A stretch of DNA of 60,939 nt from CAZHRJ01 sp964534765 (GTDB lineage: Bacteria; Lindowbacteria; 2-12-FULL-62-27). Position 1 is the stretch's first letter. Each line of letters opens with the position of its first letter. The stretch spans positions 1-60,939 of the forward strand of contig CAZHRJ010000002.1 of assembly GCA_964534765.1 (NCBI GenBank), in the 5' to 3' direction. The notes beneath the pieces were generated by a model. The model had not been told where the DNA came from. It searched no databases and saw nothing but the letters and a program-made list of their open reading frames with translations. This document shows, in pieces, positions 42,169 to 51,491 of this stretch. The position numbers were made by a program, and so were the translations under genes.

Positions 42169-43057
42169 CGGAAAAATAGGGAGTTTGCTGAGGGGGAAGC
42201 GGGAGGCGTTGGGACTGACGGTCGCAACGGTTGTGGAGAGGACGAAGATCAAGCGATCCTACATCGAGGCGATGGAGCGGGGCGATTTTGCGGTATTTGA
42301 GCAGCCGGTGTACATCCGGAATTTTGTCAGGACGTATGCCCGGTTTCTGAAAATCCCCGAATCGGATATGATGGCCCATCTGGGAGGCGGTCCGGCGACC
42401 TTTGTCGCGCCCGTTCAGCCCGTGGCCGCCGCCTCCGATCCGGTCGAAGATGCCGCGGCGGACGAATCGGAGGACAAAAAGACATTTTCATTCGGGCTGA
42501 TATCCGTCCTGCTGGTGCTGGTTCTTGGCGGGTCGTATGCCCTGATGAAGTCCCGGTCCACGCCGGAGTCTCCGGATTCGACGGAGACGCCGGCGCCCGC
42601 CGAATCAGATTTGCCCCCGTCTTCCTCGGCCGCCGTGATCGATTCCGCGGCTGCGGACCCGGCCGATCAAGTCCAGCCCCTCGTCCCGGAAGGTGATCGA
42701 CCTCCGGCGGCGCAACCGGAGCAGTCGGCGCGGCCCGCCGCCGGTTTGCGGCATCGAATGGAGATGGTTGGCCTATCGGATGTGTGGTTATATCTGGAGA
42801 CGGAGAGCACGCGTTATGAGAAGATTTTGCGATCCGGGGAGCGGCAGGTGATTTCATTTGAGAAGTTTCTAAGGCTGCGCGCGGGAAACGTCTACGGATT
42901 ACGGATGACGCTGGATGGGACAGAGGTCAGACCGGAGACGAGCAAGAAAGTATTCGACAAGGTGTTTCGGACGCGGGAGGACGGAAGGGTTTCGATCGAA
43001 GGGCCCGGCCCGGACGCCCAGCGATTGTTTCAATTTCGGGAATCCGCGGGAGAATAG
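42161..43057 (+). CDS. rodZ: RodZ-like cell-shape protein
   Basis: A 298-residue protein with an N-terminal Xre-like helix-turn-helix (REALGLTVATVVERTKIKRS, YIEAMERGDFAVFEQPVYIR), one membrane helix near 108-126, a Pro/Ser-rich periplasmic linker and a C-terminal DUF4115-like beta domain. RodZ links MreB to the envelope. GTG 42161 overlaps the ftsK stop by 8 nt with GAGGA upstream. No mreB is in the window. Confidence 0.82.
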   Translation: MDSGKIGSLLRGKREALGLTVATVVERTKIKRSYIEAMERGDFAVFEQPVYIRNFVRTYARFLKIPESDMMAHLGGGPATFVAPVQPVAAASDPVEDAAADESEDKKTFSFGLISVLLVLVLGGSYALMKSRSTPESPDSTETPAPAESDLPPSSSAAVIDSAAADPADQVQPLVPEGDRPPAAQPEQSARPAAGLRHRMEMVGLSDVWLYLETESTRYEKILRSGERQVISFEKFLRLRAGNVYGLRMTLDGTEVRPETSKKVFDKVFRTREDGRVSIEGPGPDAQRLFQFRESAGE

Positions 43058-43060
43058 ACC

Positions 43061-43672
43061 ATCGATCGAACGCGCATTCCGAATCAGCTGACCGCGCTGC
43101 GGCTGGTGCTCTCCGTCTGTTTTCTGATGGCGGAGGCGTTTGAGCGTAGCCTTGCGGCGCAGGTGACGGGCCTTATTTTATTTTTTCTAGCGTCACTGAC
43201 GGATATCTATGACGGCTATCTGGCGAGGAAGTACGCGGCGTTCAGCGTTTTTGGCCGGTTAATGGATCCGATTGCCGACAAGATACTGGTTTCGGCCGCG
43301 CTGATCATATTTGTGAACTCGCCGTTTGTGCACGTTCCCGCGTGGCCGGTGGCTCTGATCATCGCGAGGGAATTTGCCGTAACGGGTATTCGGATGCTGG
43401 CCGCCGTCGAGGGCGTGGCGCTGGGTGCGGAACCGAGCGGGAAGATGAAGACGATCATCCAGATGGTGGGACTGCATTATATTCTGATTCTGGCGATCAT
43501 CCAGAATTCGGCCGGGCAGGGTCAGATACCGGCCGTGCAGCCCTATTTGAAATATGGGCACACGGGAGTTGCGATTTTTGTGTGTGTGATGACCGTGGCG
43601 ACCCTGTATTCCGGTATTGATTATTTCCTTAAAAATTATCGATATCTTGTCTCCGGAAGCCGGACGAGCTGA
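43061..43672 (+). CDS. pgsA: CDP-diacylglycerol-glycerol-3-phosphate 3-phosphatidyltransferase
   Basis: A CDP-alcohol phosphotransferase of about 203 residues making phosphatidylglycerol phosphate. The full motif D-x2-DG-x2-AR-x8-G-x3-D-x3-D is present (D48, D51, G52, A55, R56, G65, D69, D73). The conserved N-terminal RIPNQLTALRLVL lies upstream of the first usable ATG/GTG/TTG (GTG 43106), which would cut it. The same frame is closed by the rodZ TAG at 43055, and the only codon well placed after GGGAG (43049-43053) is ATC at 43061. I therefore propose an ATC start, or a base error there. Confidence 0.85.
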   Translation: MDRTRIPNQLTALRLVLSVCFLMAEAFERSLAAQVTGLILFFLASLTDIYDGYLARKYAAFSVFGRLMDPIADKILVSAALIIFVNSPFVHVPAWPVALIIAREFAVTGIRMLAAVEGVALGAEPSGKMKTIIQMVGLHYILILAIIQNSAGQGQIPAVQPYLKYGHTGVAIFVCVMTVATLYSGIDYFLKNYRYLVSGSRTS

Positions 43673-43703
43673 CCGGCGCCCGATCGGCGGCCGAGTTTGC
43701 CGG

Positions 43704-44168
43704 ATGATCGCGACGCTATTTGGAATTGGATATTGTCCCCGGATTCCAGGTACCGTAGCATCTCTGACCGCAATACCGGCGTGCTGGCATCTGTCGGCAT
43801 TGGGATTTGGCTGGTACGCGCCGGTTGCGGTTGGATTGGCGGCGCTGGCCATACCGATCTGCGGTCGGGCGGCGGAGGACCTGCGGGATCCCGATCCGCC
43901 TGTGATCGTTTTGGACGAGGTTGTCGGTCAGATGATCGCCTTCAGCCCATTATCGATCGCCTGTTTGACGGACCATCGGTCGATGCCTTTTCTCATAGCG
44001 GCATTTGTATTATTCCGCCTGTTTGACATCCGCAAGCCCGGTTGGATTCGAGCGGCCGAGAAATTAAGAGGGGGCTGGGGGATTGTTCTGGACGATGCGC
44101 TGGCGGGCCTGGGCGCCGCCGTGATCCTGGCCGGCCTGGCCGTTGTGATTCCGAAACTGCCCGGATGA
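43704..44168 (+). CDS. pgpA: phosphatidylglycerophosphatase A
   Basis: A 154-residue membrane phosphatase that removes phosphate from PGP, the product of PgsA next door. Motifs FGIGYCPRIPGTVAS and IVLDEVVGQMIAF hold the acidic metal ligands, and RPGWIR-like and GIVLDDALAG segments follow (here IRKPGWIRAAEKL). ATG 43704 begins the conserved core; the ribosome site is weak. It overlaps truA by ATGA. Confidence 0.88.
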   Translation: MIATLFGIGYCPRIPGTVASLTAIPACWHLSALGFGWYAPVAVGLAALAIPICGRAAEDLRDPDPPVIVLDEVVGQMIAFSPLSIACLTDHRSMPFLIAAFVLFRLFDIRKPGWIRAAEKLRGGWGIVLDDALAGLGAAVILAGLAVVIPKLPG

Positions 44169-44878
44169 GAATACGGCTGGATCTCTCGTATGTAGGAACC
44201 CGGTATTCCGGGTGGCAGAAACAGCCGAACCGATTGACCGTTCAGGGCGTCCTGGAAGAGACCCTGAGTCAACTTTTTTCAAGTCCGGTTGCGGTGACGG
44301 GCGCGGGCCGGACCGACACGGGTGTACACGCGAGGCATCAGGTCGCGCATTTTGACGCGCCGAAGAGCCGTCCCTCCGCCGACGAACTGGTCCGGATATT
44401 GAACCGATTGCTTCCCCCCGACCTGTCGATTCTGCGGTCACGTGAGGTATCGGACCGCTTTCACGCGAGGCGAAGCGCGCGTCGCCGGGAGTATCTCTAT
44501 CGACTGCTCATTTCGCCCATTCCGGATCCGTACCGCCTGCCGTATGTCTGGTATTATCCTCTTGGCCGAGAATTATCGATGTCTCTGATGAAGCGGTCGG
44601 CCGCGTCATGGACAGGAACCAGGAATTTTTCCCGGTTTTCCGCGCACCTGGCGGATGGCGGCCGAGGGCCACGAGCAATTCGAAACATGGAGCGGATCGA
44701 GATTCAAATTCATAAGGATGAGATTCGGTTTCGATTTGTCGCAGACGCATTTCTGTACCGCATGGTCCGCCGGATGGTGGCCTATCTGGTCGCGCGGGGG
44801 AGCGGCAAGCGGATCCGCCGGCCGGACTACACGGCGCCGGCCCAGGGGTTGCATCTTGAGAGGGTGAGGTATCGATGA
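44165..44878 (+). CDS. truA: tRNA pseudouridine(38-40) synthase TruA
   Basis: A 237-residue enzyme modifying the anticodon stem-loop. The catalytic D51 is in GAGRTDTGVHARHQVAHF. YVGTRYSGWQKQP at the N-terminus and FLYRMVRRMVAYLV near the C-terminus are family hallmarks. ATGA overlaps at both ends couple it to pgpA and to the following reductase. Confidence 0.93.
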   Translation: MRIRLDLSYVGTRYSGWQKQPNRLTVQGVLEETLSQLFSSPVAVTGAGRTDTGVHARHQVAHFDAPKSRPSADELVRILNRLLPPDLSILRSREVSDRFHARRSARRREYLYRLLISPIPDPYRLPYVWYYPLGRELSMSLMKRSAASWTGTRNFSRFSAHLADGGRGPRAIRNMERIEIQIHKDEIRFRFVADAFLYRMVRRMVAYLVARGSGKRIRRPDYTAPAQGLHLERVRYR

Positions 44879-45777
44879 TTTTGGTAACGGGCGGCAGCGG
44901 ATTTTTGGGATGGAATATTCTCCGCCGAGATTTGGCGTCCCATTCGATTGCCGGGACCTTTAATCGGCATCGGATCGAGCAATCGGGTATCCGTTGGGTT
45001 CCGATGGATCTCGGGTCGGACGGATCGATCCGATCGGCGCTGGATTCAACGCGGCCGGAGAGCGTGATCCATGCCGCCGCGATGAAGGACGTGGACGCGT
45101 GTGAGCTGGATCCGGCCGCCGCCGATCGGTTGAATGTCCATGCGACGGCTGAGATATGCCGGGAAATGGCCGGGCGCGGCGGCCGGGTGATTTACATTTC
45201 GACCGATCTGGTTTTTGACGGCACCCGGTCGCTCTGGACAGAGATCGATCCAGCCGCCGGCCCGGGCGTCTATGCCGGGAGCAAGCTAGCGGCGGAGCGG
45301 ATCGTGTTATCGAATCCGAGAAACGCAGTGGTCCGGGTATCGCTGATGTATGGCTGGTCAAACGGAATCAACAAAAGTTTTTTTGACTGGATCTGGTCAA
45401 GTCTCGGCAAGGGCCGGCCGGTGCGGCTGTACGTGGATCAATATCGGACGCCCTTATTTGTCGAGGACGCCGCCGCCGTCCTGCTGGAACTGGCCCAACG
45501 GCCCGCCGTTACCGGGATGTTTCATCTGGGAGGATCGGAACGACTCAGCCGGTATGATTTCGGGGTGCGTGTGTGCGAGCATTTTCCTTTTGACCCGCGC
45601 TGGATTCAACCGATTCGGATGGCCGATGACCGGACGCGTGTTCCCCGCCCGGCGGACTGTTCGCTGGACAGTTCGAAACTGACGCGGGAGACGGGCCTGA
45701 GAGTTTCGGGAGTGACCGAGGGTTTGGAAAAGATGTCGAAGGATTACGCCCGTTTGTCCGCCGCGCCGGGACCGTAA
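44875..45777 (+). CDS. RmlD-like NAD(P)-dependent sugar reductase
   Basis: A 300-residue extended short-chain dehydrogenase with Rossmann motif VTGGSGFLGWNIL, the HAAAMKDVDACELDP segment typical of RmlD (dTDP-4-dehydrorhamnose reductase) and catalytic YAGSKLAAER. The rest of the rhamnose pathway is not present, so the exact substrate is open. A second, related gene lies at 49502. It begins the surface-glycan region and is coupled to truA. Confidence 0.75.
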   Translation: MILVTGGSGFLGWNILRRDLASHSIAGTFNRHRIEQSGIRWVPMDLGSDGSIRSALDSTRPESVIHAAAMKDVDACELDPAAADRLNVHATAEICREMAGRGGRVIYISTDLVFDGTRSLWTEIDPAAGPGVYAGSKLAAERIVLSNPRNAVVRVSLMYGWSNGINKSFFDWIWSSLGKGRPVRLYVDQYRTPLFVEDAAAVLLELAQRPAVTGMFHLGGSERLSRYDFGVRVCEHFPFDPRWIQPIRMADDRTRVPRPADCSLDSSKLTRETGLRVSGVTEGLEKMSKDYARLSAAPGP

Positions 45778-47415
45778 ATGCTGCGACTGCGCTTGAAACT
45801 GTTGGTGCGGGCGCTGTCGCCGCGATGGAGCGCCGACGGCCGCCGGAACTGGCTGGTGATCGGGATCTTTTTAATTTTTGTGGCGCTCACATCGAGGATA
45901 TCGACAGAGCTATTTGAGACGCTGCGCCTGACGCCGGAGATCGGTCCCGCGCTGGCGTTCCGCGTGGTGTCGATGGCGAACCTGTCATTTTGTCTGATGC
46001 TGATTTTTTCAAGCATTGTATCGGCCGCGATGGTGCTGTATATGAATCCGGAGAATGACCTCCTCTTTGCGATGCCGATATCCCGAGTCCGGATATTCGC
46101 AGTGAGGTATCTGGAGAGCATGTCGGCGACCGGCTGGATGGTTTTCCTGTTCGGCACCCCGATCGCGGTGGGGTTGGGCCGGAGTTTCATCGCGGGATGG
46201 GAGTACGTCGTCGTTGCGGCGCTGTCGCTGCTGGGGCTCATCGTTTTGCCGACTGCGTTTGGAGTTTTTTTATTATGTCTGTCCTTTGTCTGGATCCCGC
46301 GTCATCGGGTGAAGTCTCTGAGTTTTATGGTTGCGGCTCTGGCGGCCTACTGGGTGGTTACGGTCGCGTCGCGGGTGGACATCGGGATTCTGTTTCAGAT
46401 GGAGTTTGATCCGGCCCTTCAGATGAGCGCGATGCTGGCGGCGATCGAGTTGCCCAGTCATCCCTACACGCCGGACACGCTGGCGGCGCAAGCGATGTCA
46501 GCGATGGCGAAAGGGGAGGCGCTGGAGTCGCTGAAGAAGCTGGGACTCCTGTGGGTCGAGAGCGCGGCGGGCCTGGGGGTATTGATGGGGATATCGTACC
46601 CGCTTTTCTGGCATGGCTGGACAAGGAACGAGCAGCGTGGAATCCGGACGGGTTCTCTGATGGCATTCTCGCTAGCGCCGTTCAAGAGAAGCGTTTTTTT
46701 CACGCTATGTTTAAAGGATCTGAAATTTTTATGTCGAAATATCACGGAATGGACTCAGATGCTGGTGTTGCTGACTCTTATTTTTGTGCAGCTGGTGAAC
46801 ATTCGGGACCTGCCGCTGGATCAGGCCTACCTGAAGAATTTTGTCTCGTTCGTGAATCTGGCGGTATCCGTATTGCTTGTGCTGGCAGTTTCAGTGCGAT
46901 TGGTCTATCCGACGTTTTCGCTGGAAGGGCCGAACGCGTATGTTCTGAAGTCGATGCCGCTGACTTCGCGGCAGATTTTGCGAGCGAAATTCTGGACGAA
47001 CCTGATCCCGCTGGCGATTCTGTCCCAACTTCTGCTCTACCTGACGAACCGCCAGACCGGAGTGGGGATATTTTTTTTCATTTTTTCGCACGGGGTAAGT
47101 TTTCTGCAGACGATCGTGATTGTGCATCTGGCGCTGTATGCGTCTCTGGCCTGGCCTCCGCAGGGCCACAGCAGTCTGGAGCGAGCGGCGGGGTCAACGG
47201 GCGGCCTGTTGCTGATGATCCTGGGGTCCCTGTACATTGTCGGGTGTGTGGCCTATTTCACCGCGCCGATTTATCGAATCCTCCTGATGGTTGAGTTCAC
47301 CCCGGCGGCGCTGTCGAAGCCGTTGCTGGCGTCCTACGTCATTTTTTTTCTGGTTCACGTGGCCCTGTGCGCGATGCTGGGCCGACTATCAGAGAGGCGT
47401 TTTGCCGCGCTGTGA
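45778..47415 (+). CDS. ABC-2-like membrane transport protein
   Basis: A 545-residue protein with about twelve to fourteen hydrophobic segments arranged as two related halves; NPENDLLFAMPISRVRIFAVRY and NAYVLKSMPLTSRQILRAKFW are the intracellular loops typical of large ABC-2 exporter permeases. No ATP-binding subunit is adjacent, so it would need one from elsewhere. ATG follows the previous stop directly (TAAATG). It could export a glycan precursor; that is inference. Confidence 0.6.
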   Translation: MLRLRLKLLVRALSPRWSADGRRNWLVIGIFLIFVALTSRISTELFETLRLTPEIGPALAFRVVSMANLSFCLMLIFSSIVSAAMVLYMNPENDLLFAMPISRVRIFAVRYLESMSATGWMVFLFGTPIAVGLGRSFIAGWEYVVVAALSLLGLIVLPTAFGVFLLCLSFVWIPRHRVKSLSFMVAALAAYWVVTVASRVDIGILFQMEFDPALQMSAMLAAIELPSHPYTPDTLAAQAMSAMAKGEALESLKKLGLLWVESAAGLGVLMGISYPLFWHGWTRNEQRGIRTGSLMAFSLAPFKRSVFFTLCLKDLKFLCRNITEWTQMLVLLTLIFVQLVNIRDLPLDQAYLKNFVSFVNLAVSVLLVLAVSVRLVYPTFSLEGPNAYVLKSMPLTSRQILRAKFWTNLIPLAILSQLLLYLTNRQTGVGIFFFIFSHGVSFLQTIVIVHLALYASLAWPPQGHSSLERAAGSTGGLLLMILGSLYIVGCVAYFTAPIYRILLMVEFTPAALSKPLLASYVIFFLVHVALCAMLGRLSERRFAAL

Positions 47416-47444
47416 AGTGTCCCGGCTGATTCAATCCAACGTTG

Positions 47445-49505
47445 ATGAGTGATCTAAACTTCTATATCGAGCATCTCGGAATCGCTTCATGGCTGACGCG
47501 TGTTTTCCCTGCGATTTTCCGCAGAGTTTTGACCACTGGCGGCCGTTGCCGGATATACTACGTGGAAGCCTCAGCGGGATCGGTCCAGCTGGCTCGATGG
47601 ATGTCAAGGGCCATGTCGGCGGAAGTGAGCCGGCTGGAATTTCGACTGCATGAAATGAAGGATTCGTCCGGGCAGTCGATTGTTCTGCAGGTGTCCCGGC
47701 TGGAATTTCCGTTGATGGAACAGAAGATTTTTTCAAGCGTCCCGGTCCAGGCCTGTCTGATCGAGTCGGGCCTGGGTGCCCGGTTCGGAATCTATCTCCG
47801 GAAACGGATTGGGTCGTTTTCACCGACCTCGCCAACCCTGTGGCGCGCGATGGTTTTGATTCGTGTGGTGGCCGAACATGCCGGCAGTGCGGGATCCTCG
47901 GCTGTTATATTTTTGAGCCGCATGGTGTGGCTTTCTGAGCTGGCTGTTTATAGCGCGGAACATGGAGTGGAACTGGAAGCGGTCAAGAACCGGCCTCGGG
48001 AGTGGGCGGTCCGTTTCACATTGCTGATGAAGGGAATCCGCGGCGCGGCGGTTCGATTTTATCATGGCGTTATCCCGGGACCTGTATCGGTTCCACCGTC
48101 ACCAAGTACGTCGATGGCGAGATTGGGTGTGGACTATCATGGCAATCTGAATCTGACCCGAGCCGAGCATCATTCCGACCTTTTTTTTCTTCGATCCGCA
48201 TCGATTCCCGGGTCCGACCTGGTCGTTTTGTTTTCCCATTCTCACGATCCGCTTGACGCGGCGAAGCGTGAGGATCTGAGGCAAAGTGGAATTGAGGCGA
48301 TTGCCTTGGACCGGTGCGCGACGCAAGTCAAGGATATTACGATCCTGTCGGGTCGGGGCTATGAGCCGGATTTTCGGTGGATTAGGAAGAGTGGATTATG
48401 TCGGTCGGCTGAATGGAACTGGCTGATTCGGCAGGAGGCGTACTATGATATGGAACGGCGATGGTGGTCGTCGGTTTTTGGCAGGAGCGGGATCAAAATA
48501 TTTCTCACCTGGTTTAAATACGCCGCTACGCATTGCGTCCTGTCGGCCGCGCTTGAGGAATCGGACGGTGTCCTGGCGATCTACCAGCGGTCGCACGAGG
48601 AGGTGTCGTCGCCGTTTACCGCGGTGTCATCGGACATTTTGTTTGCATTTTCACCGGCCAACGCCGAGAAGGAGCGCCGCAGCGGGTCGCGAATCCGGTA
48701 TCATATCGCGACGGGGTATTACGGGGATCATCGATTTCCCCTATTGAGAAGCGCCGCTCTCGAAATCTCCCGAAAAATCCGGCGAGCCGGCGCCGCCCGG
48801 ATCCTGGCTTATTTTGACGAAAACACGCTGGAAGACGATCGCTGGTATCCGGGTCACGATTCGGCGCGAGTTCACTACGCATTTTTATTGGAGCAGGTTC
48901 TGTCGAATTCCTGGCTGGGACTAGTGCTGAAACCGAAAATACCGAAGAGCCTTCGCCGCCGGCTGGGCCCAGTGGCTGAGCTTCTCCGCCGCGCGGAAGA
49001 GACCGGCCGGTGCATGGTCATTGGGGAAGGCTCGCATCACAGTTTGACGCCTCCGGCATTGGCCGCGCTGGCGGCCGACGTGGCGATTCACGGGCATCTC
49101 TACGCCGCCACCGCAGGCGTCGAATCAGCCCTGGCGGGCGTTCCCACAGTGTTATTGGACGGAGAGGGCTGTCGGGACAGCGACCTTTACCGTCTTGGCC
49201 CCGGCCGGGTGGTGTTTCAGAGCTGGGAGGATCTCTGGAGGATCTGTCAGGAACATTTTCAGAAGGGACCTGTCGCCGGGTTTGGGGATTGGTCACTGCT
49301 GCTGCCGGATCTGGATCCATTTCGAGACGGCCGCGCGGCAGAGCGAATCGGGATCTATGTGAAGTGGCTGCTGGACGGATACCGCTCCGGCCGTCGGCGG
49401 GACGAAGTGCTGGCGGACGCGGCGATGCGGTATGGCAAAAAATGGGGCTATGATAAGATCAGCGAAGTTGGATGGCCGACGGGGGGGCGGACAGAAGTGG
49501 CATGA
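47445..49505 (+). CDS. large protein of unknown function, possible glycosyltransferase/polysaccharide protein
   Basis: A 686-residue protein, soluble by eye. The C-terminal third (ARVHYAFLLEQVLSNSWLG, GLVLKPKIPK, VAIHGHLYAATAGVESALAG, VPTVLLDGEGCRDSDLYRLG) resembles the GT-B C-terminal half of surface-polysaccharide biosynthesis proteins. The N-terminal part is not recognisable. Context (two RmlD-like reductases and a GT2) supports a glycan role. ATG 47445 lacks a ribosome site. Function not assigned. Confidence 0.6.
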   Translation: MSDLNFYIEHLGIASWLTRVFPAIFRRVLTTGGRCRIYYVEASAGSVQLARWMSRAMSAEVSRLEFRLHEMKDSSGQSIVLQVSRLEFPLMEQKIFSSVPVQACLIESGLGARFGIYLRKRIGSFSPTSPTLWRAMVLIRVVAEHAGSAGSSAVIFLSRMVWLSELAVYSAEHGVELEAVKNRPREWAVRFTLLMKGIRGAAVRFYHGVIPGPVSVPPSPSTSMARLGVDYHGNLNLTRAEHHSDLFFLRSASIPGSDLVVLFSHSHDPLDAAKREDLRQSGIEAIALDRCATQVKDITILSGRGYEPDFRWIRKSGLCRSAEWNWLIRQEAYYDMERRWWSSVFGRSGIKIFLTWFKYAATHCVLSAALEESDGVLAIYQRSHEEVSSPFTAVSSDILFAFSPANAEKERRSGSRIRYHIATGYYGDHRFPLLRSAALEISRKIRRAGAARILAYFDENTLEDDRWYPGHDSARVHYAFLLEQVLSNSWLGLVLKPKIPKSLRRRLGPVAELLRRAEETGRCMVIGEGSHHSLTPPALAALAADVAIHGHLYAATAGVESALAGVPTVLLDGEGCRDSDLYRLGPGRVVFQSWEDLWRICQEHFQKGPVAGFGDWSLLLPDLDPFRDGRAAERIGIYVKWLLDGYRSGRRRDEVLADAAMRYGKKWGYDKISEVGWPTGGRTEVA

Positions 49506-50461
49506 AGATATTCATTACCGGCATCAGCGGATTATTAGGATCGAATCTGGCCCTGCAAGTCAGGGAGGGATGTGAGGTCAGCGGGTGTTATCTCACGCAT
49601 CCAATCCATCTGCGCGGCGTCGACATCGTCCAGCAGGACGTGACGGACGAGAAAGGTCTAGAGCGAGTATTGTGCCGTGTCCGGCCGGACGTGATTGTGC
49701 ATACGGCGGGCCTGACAAGCGTGGATGGGTGTGAGGCTGACCCGGTGTCCGCTCATCGGGTTCACGTCGATGGGAGCCGGGTGGTATCGCAGTTGTCGAG
49801 GGATCTATCCATCCGGCTGGTTCATCTTTCGACGGATCATCTGTTTGACGGCAAACAGCCCTGGCGGACGGAAGAGGATGCGCCGTATCCGCTCAATGTC
49901 TATGCGCGGACCAAATTAGAATCGGAGCGAGTTGTTCTGTCGGCTCGATCGGATGTCCTGATTATCCGGACGAATTTTTATGGATGGGGCACGAGTATTC
50001 GGGAATCTTTCAGCGACTGGATTCATCGGTCGATCGTCGAATCCCGGCCGATGAGGATGTTTACAGATGTCTATTTCACGCCGATAGAGATCAACGATCT
50101 GATCGATCGGATGCTGGATTTGATTCGAGCCGGCGCCGTTGGCGTGTTCAACGTATCGGGCGGTGAGCGGCTGTCAAAATACGCCTTTTCTCTGCGTCTG
50201 GCGGCGGCGTTTGGTCTTCCGCCAACAGGCATTCAGCCGATCCAACTGGACCAATACGATTTCAAAGCCCCCCGTCCAAAAGATATGTCTCTTTTGTGCA
50301 GGAAGGCCGAAACATTTTTGAGGCGGCCGATGCCGACCGTCGCGTCAGGCCTCGCCCGGCTTCGTCGCCTTCAGGAAGAGGGCTGGTCACGTACTCTGCG
50401 GGAGGCGCTCGTATGCGGCGCCGAGGTGCTTACTCGCGCTCAATCGATCTCCCGTGTCTGA
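49502..50461 (+). CDS. RmlD-like NAD(P)-dependent sugar reductase
   Basis: A 319-residue extended short-chain dehydrogenase with ITGISGLLGSNLALQV, HTAGLTSVDGCEADP and the catalytic YARTKLESER, related to the protein at 44875-45777. ATG 49502 overlaps the previous stop (ATGA); the frame is open to 49472. Substrate unknown, probably a 4-keto sugar nucleotide. Confidence 0.75.
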   Translation: MKIFITGISGLLGSNLALQVREGCEVSGCYLTHPIHLRGVDIVQQDVTDEKGLERVLCRVRPDVIVHTAGLTSVDGCEADPVSAHRVHVDGSRVVSQLSRDLSIRLVHLSTDHLFDGKQPWRTEEDAPYPLNVYARTKLESERVVLSARSDVLIIRTNFYGWGTSIRESFSDWIHRSIVESRPMRMFTDVYFTPIEINDLIDRMLDLIRAGAVGVFNVSGGERLSKYAFSLRLAAAFGLPPTGIQPIQLDQYDFKAPRPKDMSLLCRKAETFLRRPMPTVASGLARLRRLQEEGWSRTLREALVCGAEVLTRAQSISRV

Positions 50462-51491
50462 GGTTACGGTTTTGATGGCCGTTTACAATGGCCTTCCGTA
50501 TTTGCCGCATGCCCTGAACTCCATTCTGGGTCAAACCCTGTCTGATTTCGAGTTTGTGATCGTCAACGACTGTTCGACGGACCGCACGGCGGATGTGATT
50601 CGAGGGATTGGGGATCCTCGAATCCGGCTGATTGAGAACCGGGAGAATCTGAATCAAACGCGGTCGCTCAATAGAGGCTTGGAAGAGGTGCGGACGCCCT
50701 TTGTCGCGCGGATGGACGCGGACGATCTGTCCCACCCGCGTCGGCTGGATTTGCAGATGGACTTTCTTTACCGACATCCCACCGCTGCGGTTGTAGGATC
50801 AAACACCCGCTGGATCAACGAGTCTGGCGAATTGATAGGCAATTGGGACAGGCCGATGCGGGACGTGGGGTTGAAATGGGCCCAACTGCATTCCTGTCAG
50901 GTCGCGGGTGGTTCGGTTCTTTTTCGAACGGCCGTGATCCGAGACCGTTTGGGCGGATACGACTCGTCGTTTCGATTTTCACAGGACTGGGAACTGTGGT
51001 CCCGAGTGCATGGATTGGGTCTGGAACTGGCGAATGTGAGCGAGTATTTGCTGGATGTGAGGACGCATGCGAACGCGTGTTCGCTGGTTCATCAGGAGAC
51101 TGCGCGTGCGGAGGATGATCAGATCCGCCGCATGTACCGGGAGCGAGTTCTCGGGCCATCCGATGGCGCGCCGGATTGGTTCGAGAGGATTCAGGAATTG
51201 ATTTCCCGCCGGCAGGACGATCCGAAGAACCGGCTGGATCTATTGAACCTTCTTCATGATAGATTCTGCGACCGATATCCTGCCGCGCGTTCGGACGCGG
51301 AAGTTCGGCGGGAGGTTTCGAAACAGTATTTTCAGGTTCTGTCCCACACCGATTTTCAGCATTGGGCCACCTCCAGGGACACCCTGGCACGCGCCCTGCG
51401 ACACACCCGGTCAGACCGGTTCATCTATGAGGCGGTCCGGTGGGCCGTCTCGCGATCGCTCGACCGAACGGTCCGGAAGGTCTTCAGATAA
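50454..51491 (+). CDS. family 2 glycosyltransferase
   Basis: A 345-residue inverting glycosyltransferase with GT-A fold: VTVLMAVYNGLPYLPHALNS, VIVNDCSTDRTADVI and the metal-binding FVARMDADDLSHPRR. A QDWELWSRV segment holds the likely catalytic acid. No membrane helix, so it acts at the cytoplasmic face. GTG 50454 overlaps the previous gene by 8 nt; the 3' end overlaps the convergent aminotransferase by 8 nt. Confidence 0.88.
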   Translation: MSEVTVLMAVYNGLPYLPHALNSILGQTLSDFEFVIVNDCSTDRTADVIRGIGDPRIRLIENRENLNQTRSLNRGLEEVRTPFVARMDADDLSHPRRLDLQMDFLYRHPTAAVVGSNTRWINESGELIGNWDRPMRDVGLKWAQLHSCQVAGGSVLFRTAVIRDRLGGYDSSFRFSQDWELWSRVHGLGLELANVSEYLLDVRTHANACSLVHQETARAEDDQIRRMYRERVLGPSDGAPDWFERIQELISRRQDDPKNRLDLLNLLHDRFCDRYPAARSDAEVRREVSKQYFQVLSHTDFQHWATSRDTLARALRHTRSDRFIYEAVRWAVSRSLDRTVRKVFR

